DNA of 64,000 bases from Megalonaias nervosa (Eukaryota; Mollusca; Bivalvia; Unionida; Unionidae): NCBI GenBank assembly GCA_016617855.1, contig JAECUM010001809.1:62001-126000 (forward strand). The letters are read 5' to 3'. Under the pieces are notes generated by a model, which saw only the letters and a program-made list of their open reading frames with translations, was not told where the DNA came from and ran no database searches. Below, one piece after another: positions 57,218-64,000 of the stretch; position 1 is the first letter of the stretch, and each line of letters begins with the position of its first letter. The translations under genes were made by a program, and so were the position numbers.

Positions 57218-57560
57218 AAAATTAAAACGTTCAGTGAAAAAAGTAACTTTTAAACCAGTGTTAATGACAGTACCAGAAGAAGAAGAAGTCGTGACCGAGG
57301 AAAACCACATTCTTCAGGACAGGACCGTTATCGACATCTCCGAAAGGCCACTCCGGGAGGACTCTTGTGTGACTGTGCCAAGGAGTGTAGAGACTCTAAG
57401 AACATTACACACTACCCCTACGATTTCACCTCTTGATCACCACAAATGTTGTACAGAGACTTGTTTATATTCCACTATGATCGTTTTGATGTGTCTTTTA
57501 TTCATGTACTTAACCATTTGGCTTTTATATATTTTTGTCTTTCGTGTTGTTCACAATTAA
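57195..57560 (+). CDS. tail-anchored membrane protein, unrecognised
   Basis: A 121-residue protein from the ATG at 57,195, overlapping the end of the previous gene by 23 nt. A basic start (MPKICRPKKLKRSVKKV) and an acidic middle (VPEEEEVVTEEN) precede a single strongly hydrophobic helix close to the C-terminus (MIVLMCLLFMYLTIWLLYIF), so it is predicted to be tail-anchored or a type II membrane protein. A Cys pair (KCCTETC) lies just before the helix. A polyadenylation signal follows. Function is unknown; a membrane-modifying or exit role would be speculative. Confidence 0.65.
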   Translation: MPKICRPKKLKRSVKKVTFKPVLMTVPEEEEVVTEENHILQDRTVIDISERPLREDSCVTVPRSVETLRTLHTTPTISPLDHHKCCTETCLYSTMIVLMCLLFMYLTIWLLYIFVFRVVHN

Positions 57561-57567
57561 AGATGAG

Positions 57568-57573
57568 AATAAA
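57568..57573 (+). terminator. polyadenylation signal AATAAA
   Basis: AATAAA 8 nt after the stop of the membrane-protein gene, followed by a short A-run and the next TATA box. This contrasts with the histone-type ends at 48-51 kb. Confidence 0.65.
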
Positions 57574-57590
57574 CTTGTCCTGAAAAAAAG

Positions 57591-57598
57591 TATAAAAA
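57591..57598 (+). promoter_or_regulatory. TATA box of the ATPase gene
   Basis: TATAAAAA, 57 nt before the ATG at 57,648. Confidence 0.75.
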
Positions 57599-57647
57599 CT
57601 CTTGTCTTGTTTGTCTTCGTGTCAAAAGTGACATTTCTCACACTACT

Positions 57648-58373
57648 ATGGCTACCTCTACTGTCTCTGCTACCTCCTCCACTGTCAAAGTCATTGACGA
57701 ACACGTAGATCGGACTAGCTGGGAGGCCTTGTATCTTAGCCATCCCTTTAACATGCTCATTGCCGGACCTAGCGGTTCAGGCAAAACCGAATTTGTCAAA
57801 CGTTTGATCGAACATAAACATCATTTGATCGATCGTCCACCTCAACGAATCGTGTGGTGTTCCAAAGAGTGGCAATCGGCGTACAGCCTTCTGCGAGAAA
57901 GTCAAGGCGATTCCATCGTCTTTGTGGAAGGCATTCCTGGCGAAGACGACGGAATCGTGTCTGACCCTAGGCAAACTCATTTGGTTATTTTTGACGACAT
58001 GTTAGGAGAAGACGAAGAAGAAATTAAACTCTGGTTTACGCGCAAAGGGCATCATCGTAATACCAGTGTCATTTACATTACCCAAAATTTGTTTCAACAA
58101 AGTAAAGCCCATCGTACCATCAGTCTCAATGCTCATTACGTAGTGTTGTTTAAAAGCCCTAGAGATAAATCGCAAGTGCAAGTCTTAGCCAAACAGTTAG
58201 GAACGCCTTGGCTGACTTATCCGTACGATGATGCCACTAAAACCCCACACGCTTATTTACTAGTGGATTTAAAACCCACCAATCCCGATTATTTGCTATT
58301 TCGTACCCATCTGTTTCACCAAAGGTGCCAAGACGGAGGGCCTGTCGTGTACACGTCCCCTTCGTCGACTTAA
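57648..58373 (+). CDS. A32-like genome-packaging ATPase
   Basis: An intact 241-residue protein of the FtsK/HerA-type A32-like packaging ATPases found in Polintons, adintoviruses and large DNA viruses. It pumps the genome into the capsid. Walker A is GPSGSGKTEF (about residues 46-55) and Walker B is HLVIFDDMLGE (about 110-120), with a conserved YITQNLF segment (sensor-like Gln-Asn) near residue 150. Length is normal for the family and there is no break. The ATG at 57,648 is the first after the TATA box. It sits upstream of core-like genes, as in related elements. This is the best preserved virion-assembly gene together with the penton-like gene. Confidence 0.95.
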   Translation: MATSTVSATSSTVKVIDEHVDRTSWEALYLSHPFNMLIAGPSGSGKTEFVKRLIEHKHHLIDRPPQRIVWCSKEWQSAYSLLRESQGDSIVFVEGIPGEDDGIVSDPRQTHLVIFDDMLGEDEEEIKLWFTRKGHHRNTSVIYITQNLFQQSKAHRTISLNAHYVVLFKSPRDKSQVQVLAKQLGTPWLTYPYDDATKTPHAYLLVDLKPTNPDYLLFRTHLFHQRCQDGGPVVYTSPSST

Positions 58374-58400
58374 CAACAATCACAATCACCAAAAAAAGTC

Positions 58401-58408
58401 TATAAAAA
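58401..58408 (+). promoter_or_regulatory. TATA box of the 58.4-kb gene
   Basis: TATAAAAA, 45 nt before the ATG at 58,446. Confidence 0.75.
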
Positions 58409-58445
58409 CCTCGGTTACTTTGGCTCTGTCTCACACAGCGTCAAC

Positions 58446-59135
58446 ATGACGTCCCTTCAGTCTCACCTTCCCATCAAATTGATTCGTGCCCTGTACAGTA
58501 TCAGTCGCGAAAAAAATCCACAAATACGTGCTCGTGTCTTAGAAGCTAGTCTCAAAGAAGTCTTACGATGGTTTACGGTGACAGCACGTCAATTACTGCA
58601 AGTCATCATTCAGATTCCACATCAAACCAAACTTTGTTTTGAGAGAAACAAAGTAGCCTTGACGCAACAAGCCGCTCCTCGCACTGACACTCAAATCAAA
58701 AAGCAAATCATTTTGAAACCTGGAGGAAGCGGTTCTCTAGGAGGTGTCATCATTCGTTCCCTCTTAAAATGGGATCCTAACGCTCCCAAAGTCGTCCCCA
58801 AGAAAAAAAGCCACGCCCAAACGTACCCAGAAGAAAAAGAAAAAGAGCAACGGTGTCAAGACCAGGTCACAGCCTCAGAAAAAAAGAAAAGTCCACAGAA
58901 AACAGCTTCTACCCACAAGGGAATGTCTCCCAAAACTTCTCCTCCAGCGGTGACACCCTCTTCCTCTTTGGCGGCAGTGGCCGCTTCTCAGAAAGTACCT
59001 GCCCCCAAAATCAAAGTCCAAGAGAGAACGGGTGTGTTACAGAGTTTACTGGATTTGTCCAAGCAAGAACTGTCCCGATTTAGTCCATTGCGAACTCCTC
59101 CACGACGTGTGTTGCCTGTCATCAAGTTGATATGA
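58446..59135 (+). CDS. putative core/accessory protein with GG motif and basic tail
   Basis: An intact 229-residue frame with its own TATA box. The N-terminal 100 residues are helical (LIRALYSISREKNPQIRARV, then EVLRWFTVTARQLLQVIIQI) and run into IKKQIILKPGGSGSLGGVII. This layout, helices then a basic residue cluster before a GG-containing hydrophobic patch, recalls a small conserved Polinton protein, of which a clearer member is at 59.8-60.2 kb. Residues 115-190 are low-complexity, rich in Lys, Ser, Pro and Thr (PKKKSHAQTYPEEKEKEQ). It ends in a conserved-looking VLQSLLDLSKQELSRF segment. A core or DNA-condensing role is likely but unproven. Confidence 0.65.
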   Translation: MTSLQSHLPIKLIRALYSISREKNPQIRARVLEASLKEVLRWFTVTARQLLQVIIQIPHQTKLCFERNKVALTQQAAPRTDTQIKKQIILKPGGSGSLGGVIIRSLLKWDPNAPKVVPKKKSHAQTYPEEKEKEQRCQDQVTASEKKKSPQKTASTHKGMSPKTSPPAVTPSSSLAAVAASQKVPAPKIKVQERTGVLQSLLDLSKQELSRFSPLRTPPRRVLPVIKLI

Positions 59136-59166
59136 CGCAAAGACAATCAGTGGCGACGCATTCCAG

Positions 59167-59176
59167 TATAAAAAAA
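59167..59176 (+). promoter_or_regulatory. TATA box of basic gene 1
   Basis: TATAAAAAAA, 62 nt before the ATG at 59,229. Confidence 0.65.
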
Positions 59177-59228
59177 ACCGGAGGCAAACAATACGGAACA
59201 GTGTTTTTGTGCTGCTAAACGCCCAAAG

Positions 59229-59465
59229 ATGTCCCCTCCAAGAAGTACACACCGTTACCATCATGTTTCTTCTTCGGTCCAAAAAGGAAAAGGTAAACGA
59301 AAAAGACAGTCACGTCATCCTAAAAAGCGCTTAGCCAAACATCGACGTCACCCCCAGAAGAGACACACTCGTCCAAAGAAAACAAGTAACAACCAAAAGG
59401 GAGGATTTGATATGGTACTTGTCAAAGGGATTGTTTTTACAAGATTCTACCGAAAAGAAATATAA
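59229..59465 (+). CDS. small Lys/Arg/His-rich core-like protein 1
   Basis: A 78-residue protein. The middle is a dense run of basic residues (RQSRHPKKRLAKHRRHPQKR), followed by a short hydrophobic segment with a GG (QKGGFDMVLVKGIVF), an arrangement like that of small DNA-condensing core proteins of adenovirus-type particles. It is followed by its own close relative at 59,515. It has a TATA box at the usual distance. Role in packing DNA within the virion is inferred from composition and context, not from a clear homologue. Confidence 0.65.
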   Translation: MSPPRSTHRYHHVSSSVQKGKGKRKRQSRHPKKRLAKHRRHPQKRHTRPKKTSNNQKGGFDMVLVKGIVFTRFYRKEI

Positions 59466-59468
59466 AAG
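59461..59468 (+). promoter_or_regulatory. TATA box of basic gene 2
   Basis: TATAAAAG, 54 nt before the ATG at 59,515, overlapping the stop of basic gene 1. Confidence 0.7.
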
Positions 59469-59514
59469 GACGTATGTCGAGCCATGGATGTCAGTGTATG
59501 TTGTACACCAAAAG

Positions 59515-59706
59515 ATGTCTCCTCATTGTCGTTCTTCTGTCCAGAAAGGAAAAAGAAAAGGAAAAAGACAGTTTCGTCATCCGAAAAAACGCTTAGTGAA
59601 ACATAGACGTCACCCCCAGAAAAGACACACTCGTCCAAAAAAAAGAGGAGTGACCAAAGAGGAGGATTCTTTGGCGATTTTGGAAAACACATCGTCACTT
59701 TTATGA
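59515..59706 (+). CDS. small Lys/Arg/His-rich core-like protein 2
   Basis: A 63-residue paralogue of the preceding gene: the shared block includes RHPKKRL, KHRRHPQKRHTRPKK and the KGK-R-K-R-Q start. The C-terminus differs (acidic, ILENTSSLL) and lacks the GG patch, so it may be truncated by a frameshift. An ATG at 59,484 opens another frame but does not give the conserved block. It is a tandem duplicate with its own promoter. Confidence 0.6.
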   Translation: MSPHCRSSVQKGKRKGKRQFRHPKKRLVKHRRHPQKRHTRPKKRGVTKEEDSLAILENTSSLL

Positions 59707-59728
59707 CGAAGCGATAGTCCCCAAAAAA

Positions 59729-59736
59729 GATTAAAG
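59729..59736 (+). promoter_or_regulatory. degenerate TATA-like element
   Basis: GATTAAAGGAC stands where the neighbouring genes have TATAAAAGGAC or TATAAGGAC, 50 nt before the ATG at 59,784. Confidence 0.35.
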
Positions 59737-59783
59737 GACCGTGTGACAAGTCATCGACGTTAGCGTCTTTTTTGCTGTGTGCC

Positions 59784-60186
59784 ATGGAACCAATGAACCA
59801 ACCGAGAAAGATCTCACCCCAAAAAAGACATTTCTCTTCTACCCCCAAAAGGAAAGAAAAGGAAAGGACTGCCACCTCGTTTAGCCAAACATTGGGACAT
59901 GTTGTCCGTCCTGTCCAAAGCTTCTCCACCCATGCGAAAAAAATTCATTTAAATTGACTCCAAAGACGTCATCGATACCGTGTGCGAATGTTGTCTGAAT
60001 GTCTTGAAAGGCACAATACCTTTGTCTAAACACCAGAAAAAATGCTTAGCCAAACATGGACACGTTCTTCGCCAAATGGTACAAAAGAAAATACCCATTG
60101 GTCAAAAGAAAAAGATGTTCATGCAACGCGGAGGAATTTTGCCCTTTTCGCCCATGTTGCTGAAAGGAATAATGGGAACTATATAA
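59784..60186 (+). pseudogene. conserved small Polinton protein (GG motif), broken
   Basis: From the ATG at 59,784 a basic N-terminal part shifts frame near 59,850 into LAKHWDMLSVLSKASPPMRK, is then stopped by TAA at 59,950, and continues in the same frame with DVIDTVCECCLNVLKGTIPL, KHQKKCLAKHGHVLRQM, and a basic stretch before RGGILPFSPMLLKGIMG. This order, helices, ECxxNxLxG, basic cluster, GG, hydrophobic end, is the signature of a small protein found in many animal Polintons, from general knowledge. It is adjacent to the basic core-like genes, which share the LAKH words with it and may be derived partial copies. Function is unknown; a core role is likely. Confidence 0.7.
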
Positions 60187-60266
60187 GGACCCTTGCTGAA
60201 AGGAGTTTTGGGAACGATGGGAAACATCCAGCGAGGATAAAGATAAAAAGTCCGAGAAGATAAAAG
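60182..60266 (+). promoter_or_regulatory. TATA-like boxes before the 60.3-kb gene
   Basis: TATAAGGAC at 60,182 overlaps the end of the previous gene; GATAAAAGGGAC at about 60,259 lies 52 nt before the ATG at 60,312. Confidence 0.4.
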
Positions 60267-60311
60267 GGACCTTTGAAGTCAAAAGATCTCAGATGCGATC
60301 CTTGAAATCCG

Positions 60312-61055
60312 ATGGAAGGACGAAAACTGGCTTTAGTGCCTTCCAAACGATGGATGGAATACCATCGTTGGCAACAACAACGAACCCCACATTTACCTCC
60401 CAATCCTCATTTGACCGAGATGTCCCAGTTACAACACGAATTGCAATCATTGATGGATCGCAGTGATTTGTCAGAAACGTAAAAATCTCAACGGTACGGT
60501 CAGTTGTTGCAATGACTGCAACTCTTTCACCAGAAAGCTTTAGATGAAACAGCTCTACCCACTCTGAAAGATTTTAAGGCCTTGATGAAAAGTCCATCAC
60601 CAAGACTACCACCACCACCACTAGCCCCAGTAATCAAGACAGAAAGTCAACCACCACTAGTCCCAGTGATCAAGCCAGAAAAAGAAGAAGAGCTTCAAAT
60701 TCCACCAGAAAAAGGATGCAAGTTAACAGCACCACCTACATCCAGAATTAGTTGGATTAAAAAGATGATGGCTACCTCTTCTTCCTCAGAAGAGAAAAAG
60801 AAAGAAGGGAAACCAGAAGTAAAACAAGAACTGATTACTCCAGTTCAGAGATCTTCCTCCTCGACACCTATCGCTCGTCAGACACGTAAAGCATTACAAT
60901 CTAAGAAAATACCACACGAAGAAAAGAGAAGCATCAGTGAAGAGTGGATCACTTATAAAAAAAAAGGACAAGGTGTTAGCCAGCATTTACTTCAATCCAT
61001 CCCATCCTGCAGGTTACGGAGGAGTTCAGAAATTGTATCCTTCTGCCAAAACTAG
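60312..61055 (+). pseudogene. conserved Polinton accessory gene with two nonsense codons
   Basis: The ATG at 60,312 starts MEGRKLALVPSKRWMEY and runs through LTEMSQLQHELQSLMDRSDL to TAA at 60,480, then TGA at 60,513, and stays in the same frame to 61,055. The N-terminal layout, a KLALVP-type segment, a Pro-rich linker and a helical LQ.EL..LM pattern followed by a glutamine-rich helix, matches an accessory protein commonly encoded next to capsid genes in Polintons. Residues 100-200 are Pro/Ser/Lys-rich low complexity. Its 3' end overlaps the start of the integrase in another frame at an A9 run (60,957-60,965). Its function is not known. Confidence 0.6.
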
Positions 61056-62068
61056 ACTGAAAAGTGTACGTTTACCTCAAGTGCAATGCTGGTTACAAGA
61101 CCAAGCACGTACACCTTCCACAAACCCATTCGACGAAAATTTTCCAGAATTCGCACCCGAGTGCAGGGCATCGATCATCAATGGCAAGCCGATTTAGCTG
61201 ATGTCTCTCATTTGGCCACCTACAATCGTGGTTACAAACACTTGTTTTGTGTCATCGACGTCTTTTCCAAATTTGCTTGGGTCATACCATTGACTTCCAA
61301 ATCGAGCAGTGAGTTAGTCCGAGCCCTCAAACTGGTGTTGAAACAAAGTGGGCGTCACGCTCTTCGATGGCAAAGTGTAAAGCCACCGAATTTTTGAACC
61401 AAGCTTTCCAAAAAGAATTGAAGAAACATGACATTCATTTTTTCAATACCGAGAATCCCGAAACCAAAGCCAGCATCGTGGAACGTTTTCAACGCACTTG
61501 AAAGAACGCATGTGGAAATATTTTACACATCAACACACTCTCAAGTACATCGAAGTCTTGCCACATCTCGTCCAATCGTACAACCAATCTTACCATCGGA
61601 GCATCGGATATGCCCCCCAAGATGTGACTCCCGACAACGAAGTGACCGTCTTCGAACGCCTGTTTGGTCCGTTCCCAACAGTGACTGTCCCCAAGAAAGG
61701 TGAAGTGTTGGCAGAAGGAGATTGATGTACATTGGCAAACCAAACGCACTTTCGACAAAGGTTACTTACCCAACTGGACCACCGAATTGTTTCGTGTCAC
61801 TGAACGTGTGCGTGGTCGTCATCCTCCGGTCTATAAATTGGAAGACATGAACGGGGAAGTGTTTAAAGGAATGTTTTACTTGCCCGAGTCACAACGTGTG
61901 ACCAAAAAAGAAGACGACGTGTACGAGATCGAAAGAATTCTCGATCGAAGAACCAGAAATGTGGGAAAACGACGTGTCAAAGAAGTCAAAGTACATTGGA
62001 AAGGATATCCTCCCAGTTTTGACTCTTGCATCGACGCTTCGCAAATCATCGACTATAAAAAGAAGTGA
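60962..62068 (+). pseudogene. retroviral-type (rve) integrase with C-terminal chromodomain
   Basis: Enzyme that would insert the element into host DNA. The N-terminal domain (ASIYFNPSHPAGYGGVQKLY) is followed by a frameshift near 61,090, then the catalytic core: the first Asp is in WQADLADV (GAT at 61,191), VIDVFSKFAW is intact, the second Asp segment is lost at a frameshift near 61,375, and the Glu is in KASIVERF (61,481). A one-base deletion near 61,497 and another shift near 61,724 follow. The C-terminal part (61,740-62,068) has an SH3-like strand block (GYLPNWTTELFRVTERV) and a chromodomain (YEIERILDRR, VHWKGYPPSFDS). At least four frame breaks and the missing Asp make it inactive here. 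The chromodomain suggests targeting to histone-marked chromatin. Confidence 0.92.
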
Positions 62069-62481
62069 CCATCATACCCTTCAACACAGCCTCAGCTACT
62101 GCAGTGACCACTCCGTCCACCAGTTCTTCCCTGCAACATCAAGAAAAGCAACCCTTGTGGGTGTGGTGTGGAGAACATGTGCCTAAAACGCAAATCGTCT
62201 TTTTCTGCCAAATCTTTGTGGTGTATTGTGTCATCGGTGCTGCCATTGCCAATTTGAGTTTGCAACAAGGAGACAAACAATTGTGGACCATTTTAGCTAG
62301 CAGTTGCAATGGTTACCTTCTTCCCAATCCACCTCTGAAATATTTCTCTAACGGAAACGACAACAACGGAAGCCTTGTGTCCAACGTTAGTCCCCCATCC
62401 AACAGTCACCCTAACCATCCTCTTTTAGACACTCCTCTGACTTCCAGTGACTCCTTGGACACTAGAACTATGGAATTATGA
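62065..62481 (+). CDS. conserved Polinton two-helix membrane protein, start codon altered
   Basis: A frame of about 138 codons with no usable ATG: it opens at a GTG (62,065) that overlaps the integrase stop as GTGA, where neighbouring junctions use ATGA, so the ATG has probably mutated to GTG. Two membrane helices (IVFFCQIFVVYCVIGAAIAN and LWTILASSCNGYLLPNP) with a Gln/Asp-containing loop form the core seen in a small membrane protein conserved next to the capsid genes of many Polintons. The Thr/Ser-rich N- and C-termini are variable. Its stop overlaps the next ATG (ATGA at 62,478). Role unknown, perhaps virion membrane or exit. Confidence 0.65.
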   Translation: MTIIPFNTASATAVTTPSTSSSLQHQEKQPLWVWCGEHVPKTQIVFFCQIFVVYCVIGAAIANLSLQQGDKQLWTILASSCNGYLLPNPPLKYFSNGNDNNGSLVSNVSPPSNSHPNHPLLDTPLTSSDSLDTRTMEL

Positions 62482-63389
62482 ACAACCAATTTTATTTAAC
62501 GTTACCCAGTGACAGTTCTATGGAGGTGTTTCCCAATAACACTTTGTGCTGTTACACAGCCAAATTACCTCAGGCCGTTCAATTGGATCACGAAGCCCAT
62601 TGGGAAGTGGCTTTGGTGGAAATGATTCACCCTACACAAATCAAAAACATCCTTGAAAATCAAGACACTTTTACGGTAGAAGTTCATGAAGAGCAAGTGC
62701 AACAACACTTGGATGAACGTCGCGGTGCAGCTGACTCTTTGAAATCACAAGACCCCAAAACTAAACGAACCACTTATCGGTTGAAAATTCTCTCAGGCTA
62801 TTATTTTAGTGGTCAACATTTGGTGAACGCTATTGCTGACAGGTTCAAAAACGTGTTTGGTAAAGCCTTGGAGAAAACCAGAAAAAGTGTCACGATCGAT
62901 TACCGCAAAATAGCTCGTCGCCTAATGATGAAATTTTCAAAGGACAAAGTATTGTCCATTACATTTTGTCCTGAATTGTATGACATTTTGGGTGGAGATT
63001 CTAAGTGGATCGAGATTGCAAACGAAATACCAGCCGTGACAGGTAACTCAGATTTTGCGAAATATTTTAGATTTCCTGTAGAAATGAACCAAGGACTGAA
63101 TTTGATGTTTGTGTACTCCGATGTGGCGGAGTACAACGTGGTGGGACACACCTCCGTACCGTTATTGCGTGTCATTCCTTTCAAAGTGGATTCTGCCACG
63201 GCTGCTGACGAGGAAGGTGGAAACACCTATCACGTTCACTGCGAATTTGTACATCCTCACTATTTGCCCGTCAGTAAGTCTTATTTCGACACTGTCAACA
63301 TTACTATAAAAGGAGATCTGGGACAAAATATTCCATTTACCAAAGGGAAAGTCACAGTGAAACTCCATTTTCCAAAACGATTACTCTAA
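62478..63389 (+). CDS. penton-like minor capsid protein
   Basis: An intact 303-residue protein. It begins MNNQFYLTLPSDSSMEVFPN and continues with CYTAKLPQAVQL and HWEVALVEMIHPTQI, the N-terminal signature of the Polinton/adintovirus minor capsid (penton-like, single jelly-roll) protein family. It occupies the capsid five-fold vertices. A Lys-rich central part (KALEKTRKSV) and a C-terminal strand-rich domain follow. There are no breaks, and length is within the family range. It starts in an ATGA overlap with the membrane protein, so the two were probably made from one transcript. It is directly upstream of the core-like and major capsid genes. Family membership is from recognised pattern; the penton assignment is from general knowledge of the family. 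Confidence 0.85.
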   Translation: MNNQFYLTLPSDSSMEVFPNNTLCCYTAKLPQAVQLDHEAHWEVALVEMIHPTQIKNILENQDTFTVEVHEEQVQQHLDERRGAADSLKSQDPKTKRTTYRLKILSGYYFSGQHLVNAIADRFKNVFGKALEKTRKSVTIDYRKIARRLMMKFSKDKVLSITFCPELYDILGGDSKWIEIANEIPAVTGNSDFAKYFRFPVEMNQGLNLMFVYSDVAEYNVVGHTSVPLLRVIPFKVDSATAADEEGGNTYHVHCEFVHPHYLPVSKSYFDTVNITIKGDLGQNIPFTKGKVTVKLHFPKRLL

Positions 63390-63402
63390 CCTTTTGTCAG
63401 TC

Positions 63403-63843
63403 ATGTATCCTGTGTACCAAGGAGTCGCTTGACAGCGAGGACATGGTTTAGGTGATATGCTAAAATCAGCCTTTGGTACAGTGGTTCTCGTTTTGAAACC
63501 GATGGTGACACGGGGATTGCACGCCTTGAAAGATGCCGCGTTGACGCAAGGTAAAGAATTTCTCCAAAATGTCATCATTGACAAACAAAATGCCAAAGAA
63601 GCTTTCTTGAGAGCATGCAAAAATATCTTCCTTCAAACGGGTAAAGACATTTTTGGCCGACGAGAAACTCCTATAAATGCCATGGGCGCTGACGAGTCAG
63701 GCATTCCTGCTTCCTTGACGCCACAGCAAGGACAAGGCAGAAGAAGACGACGAAGACACCCCTTGAGAGGACTTCAAACCTCTAGAGCTAGAAAGAAGAA
63801 GAAAAGAAAAACGATCCGAGAGTTAGACGTTTTTGATTATTAA
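63403..63843 (+). pseudogene. pVI/pX-like core protein, one nonsense codon near the start
   Basis: The ATG at 63,403 (MYPVYQGVA) runs into TGA at 63,430-63,432. The same frame then continues to 63,843, including RGHGLGDMLKSAFGTV, VTRGLHALKDAALTQGKEFL and a strongly basic end (RRRRRRHPLRGLQTSRARKK). A Gly-rich start, an amphipathic helix and an arginine-rich nuclear-type tail between penton and major capsid genes recall adenovirus minor core proteins (pVI/pX type) and their adintovirus counterparts. A shorter product from the ATG at 63,457 would keep the helix and tail. Confidence 0.7.
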
Positions 63844-63857
63844 ATCAGAGAAAATGA

Positions 63858-64000
63858 TGCACCGAGTCTTGCGCTTGTTCCAAGTCGGAACTGGATCTGT
63901 TTGCCATGCCACCCACCATGATGACGATGCAAGAATCCCAATGGGTCGAATTTCATCCCGTCTCCTCTTTGACGGATTCAGCTCCCATCGAGTTTGAAAT
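63858..64000 (+). CDS. major capsid protein (double jelly-roll), N-terminal part only
   Basis: The frame from 63,858 reads CTESCACSKSELDLFAMPPT, then MMTMQESQWVEFHPVSSLTD and SAPIEFE, and runs out of the window. The SELDLF, WVE..P and PIEF blocks are the family signature at the N-terminus of the Polinton/adintovirus major capsid protein (hexon-like). In this frame a TGA (63,855) stands directly before the first codon, while an ATG at 63,854 lies one base out of frame, so the start has suffered a one-base indel, or translation starts at 63,906. The remaining 500 or more residues are outside the window. Confidence 0.85.

Noticed and set aside
59447..59929. 160-residue minus-strand frame across the basic gene array
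   Set aside because: Antisense to Lys/Arg-rich genes that have promoters and conserved blocks on the plus strand.
63900..64000. Search for an adenain-like protease gene of the element
   Set aside because: No frame in the window carries a recognisable His/Cys protease signature. If present, the gene lies beyond the right edge, so absence cannot be claimed.

Overview
The window looks like an animal (most likely lophotrochozoan, probably mollusc) nuclear contig. Bases 1 to about 47,600 are AT-rich, intron-rich and gene-poor host DNA with microsatellites, MITEs, tRNA-derived SINEs of types familiar from bivalves and gastropods, and fossils of piggyBac, DIRS-like and Tigger/pogo-like elements. 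From about 47,775 to the right edge (64,000) the sequence becomes compact, CpG-rich and densely coding. This part is a Polinton/Maverick (adintovirus-like) element, cut off by the window end inside its major capsid gene. The species cannot be named from the sequence.

Host part. Only one convincing host gene is visible. It is a large multi-exon gene on the minus strand, from a start exon at 38,883-37,782 down to at least 8,649. Two runs of exons have good splice sites and compatible reading phases: 38.9>35.4>32.7 kb and 28.5>26.9>21.4>20.8 kb. I do not recognise the protein; the parts read as helical, partly TPR-like sequence. Around it lie a piggyBac transposase pseudogene at the left edge, two DIRS-like reverse-transcriptase/RNase H fossils in the same orientation (17.1-18.6 and 22.8-25.7 kb), four copies of a short MITE family ending in GGGCTGTTCC with 3-bp target duplications, five copies of a tRNA-Leu-like SINE, another tRNA-type SINE at 37.3-37.6 kb, and a 1,572-bp Tigger/pogo-like element that inserted cleanly into a 29-bp minisatellite (43.9-45.5 kb). 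Two strong palindromes are at 43.2 and 46.9 kb.

Polinton part, left to right. A tandem duplication (47.78-49.02 and 49.85-51.06 kb) carries a coiled-coil gene and a convergent zinc-knuckle (CCHC) gene. A small basic minus-strand gene lies between the copies. Then come a protein-primed family B DNA polymerase pseudogene (51.4-55.4), a BIR/IAP-domain gene with an F-box-like tail (55.4-56.5), small accessory genes including a tail-anchored membrane protein, an intact A32-type packaging ATPase (57.6-58.4), a core-like gene (58.4-59.1), an array of tiny arginine/lysine-rich genes (59.2-60.2), a conserved Polinton accessory gene, a broken retroviral-type integrase with chromodomain (61.0-62.1), a two-helix membrane protein, an intact penton-like minor capsid gene (62.5-63.4), a pVI/pX-like core gene, and the first codons of the double-jelly-roll major capsid protein. 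Most genes have their own TATAAAA box 45-60 nt before the ATG, which points to nuclear RNA polymerase II transcription. Polymerase and integrase are heavily broken while ATPase, penton-like and zinc-knuckle frames are open, so this copy is an immobile, partly decayed resident.

The most unusual signal is that three of the element's genes end, within about 25-35 nt of their stop codons, in a perfect match to the metazoan histone mRNA 3' stem-loop (GGCCCTTTTCAGGGCC type). Each is followed 12-13 nt later by a conserved TCGAAAAGA purine block resembling a histone downstream element. This suggests the element borrows the replication-dependent histone 3'-end machinery (SLBP/U7) and ties its gene expression to S phase.
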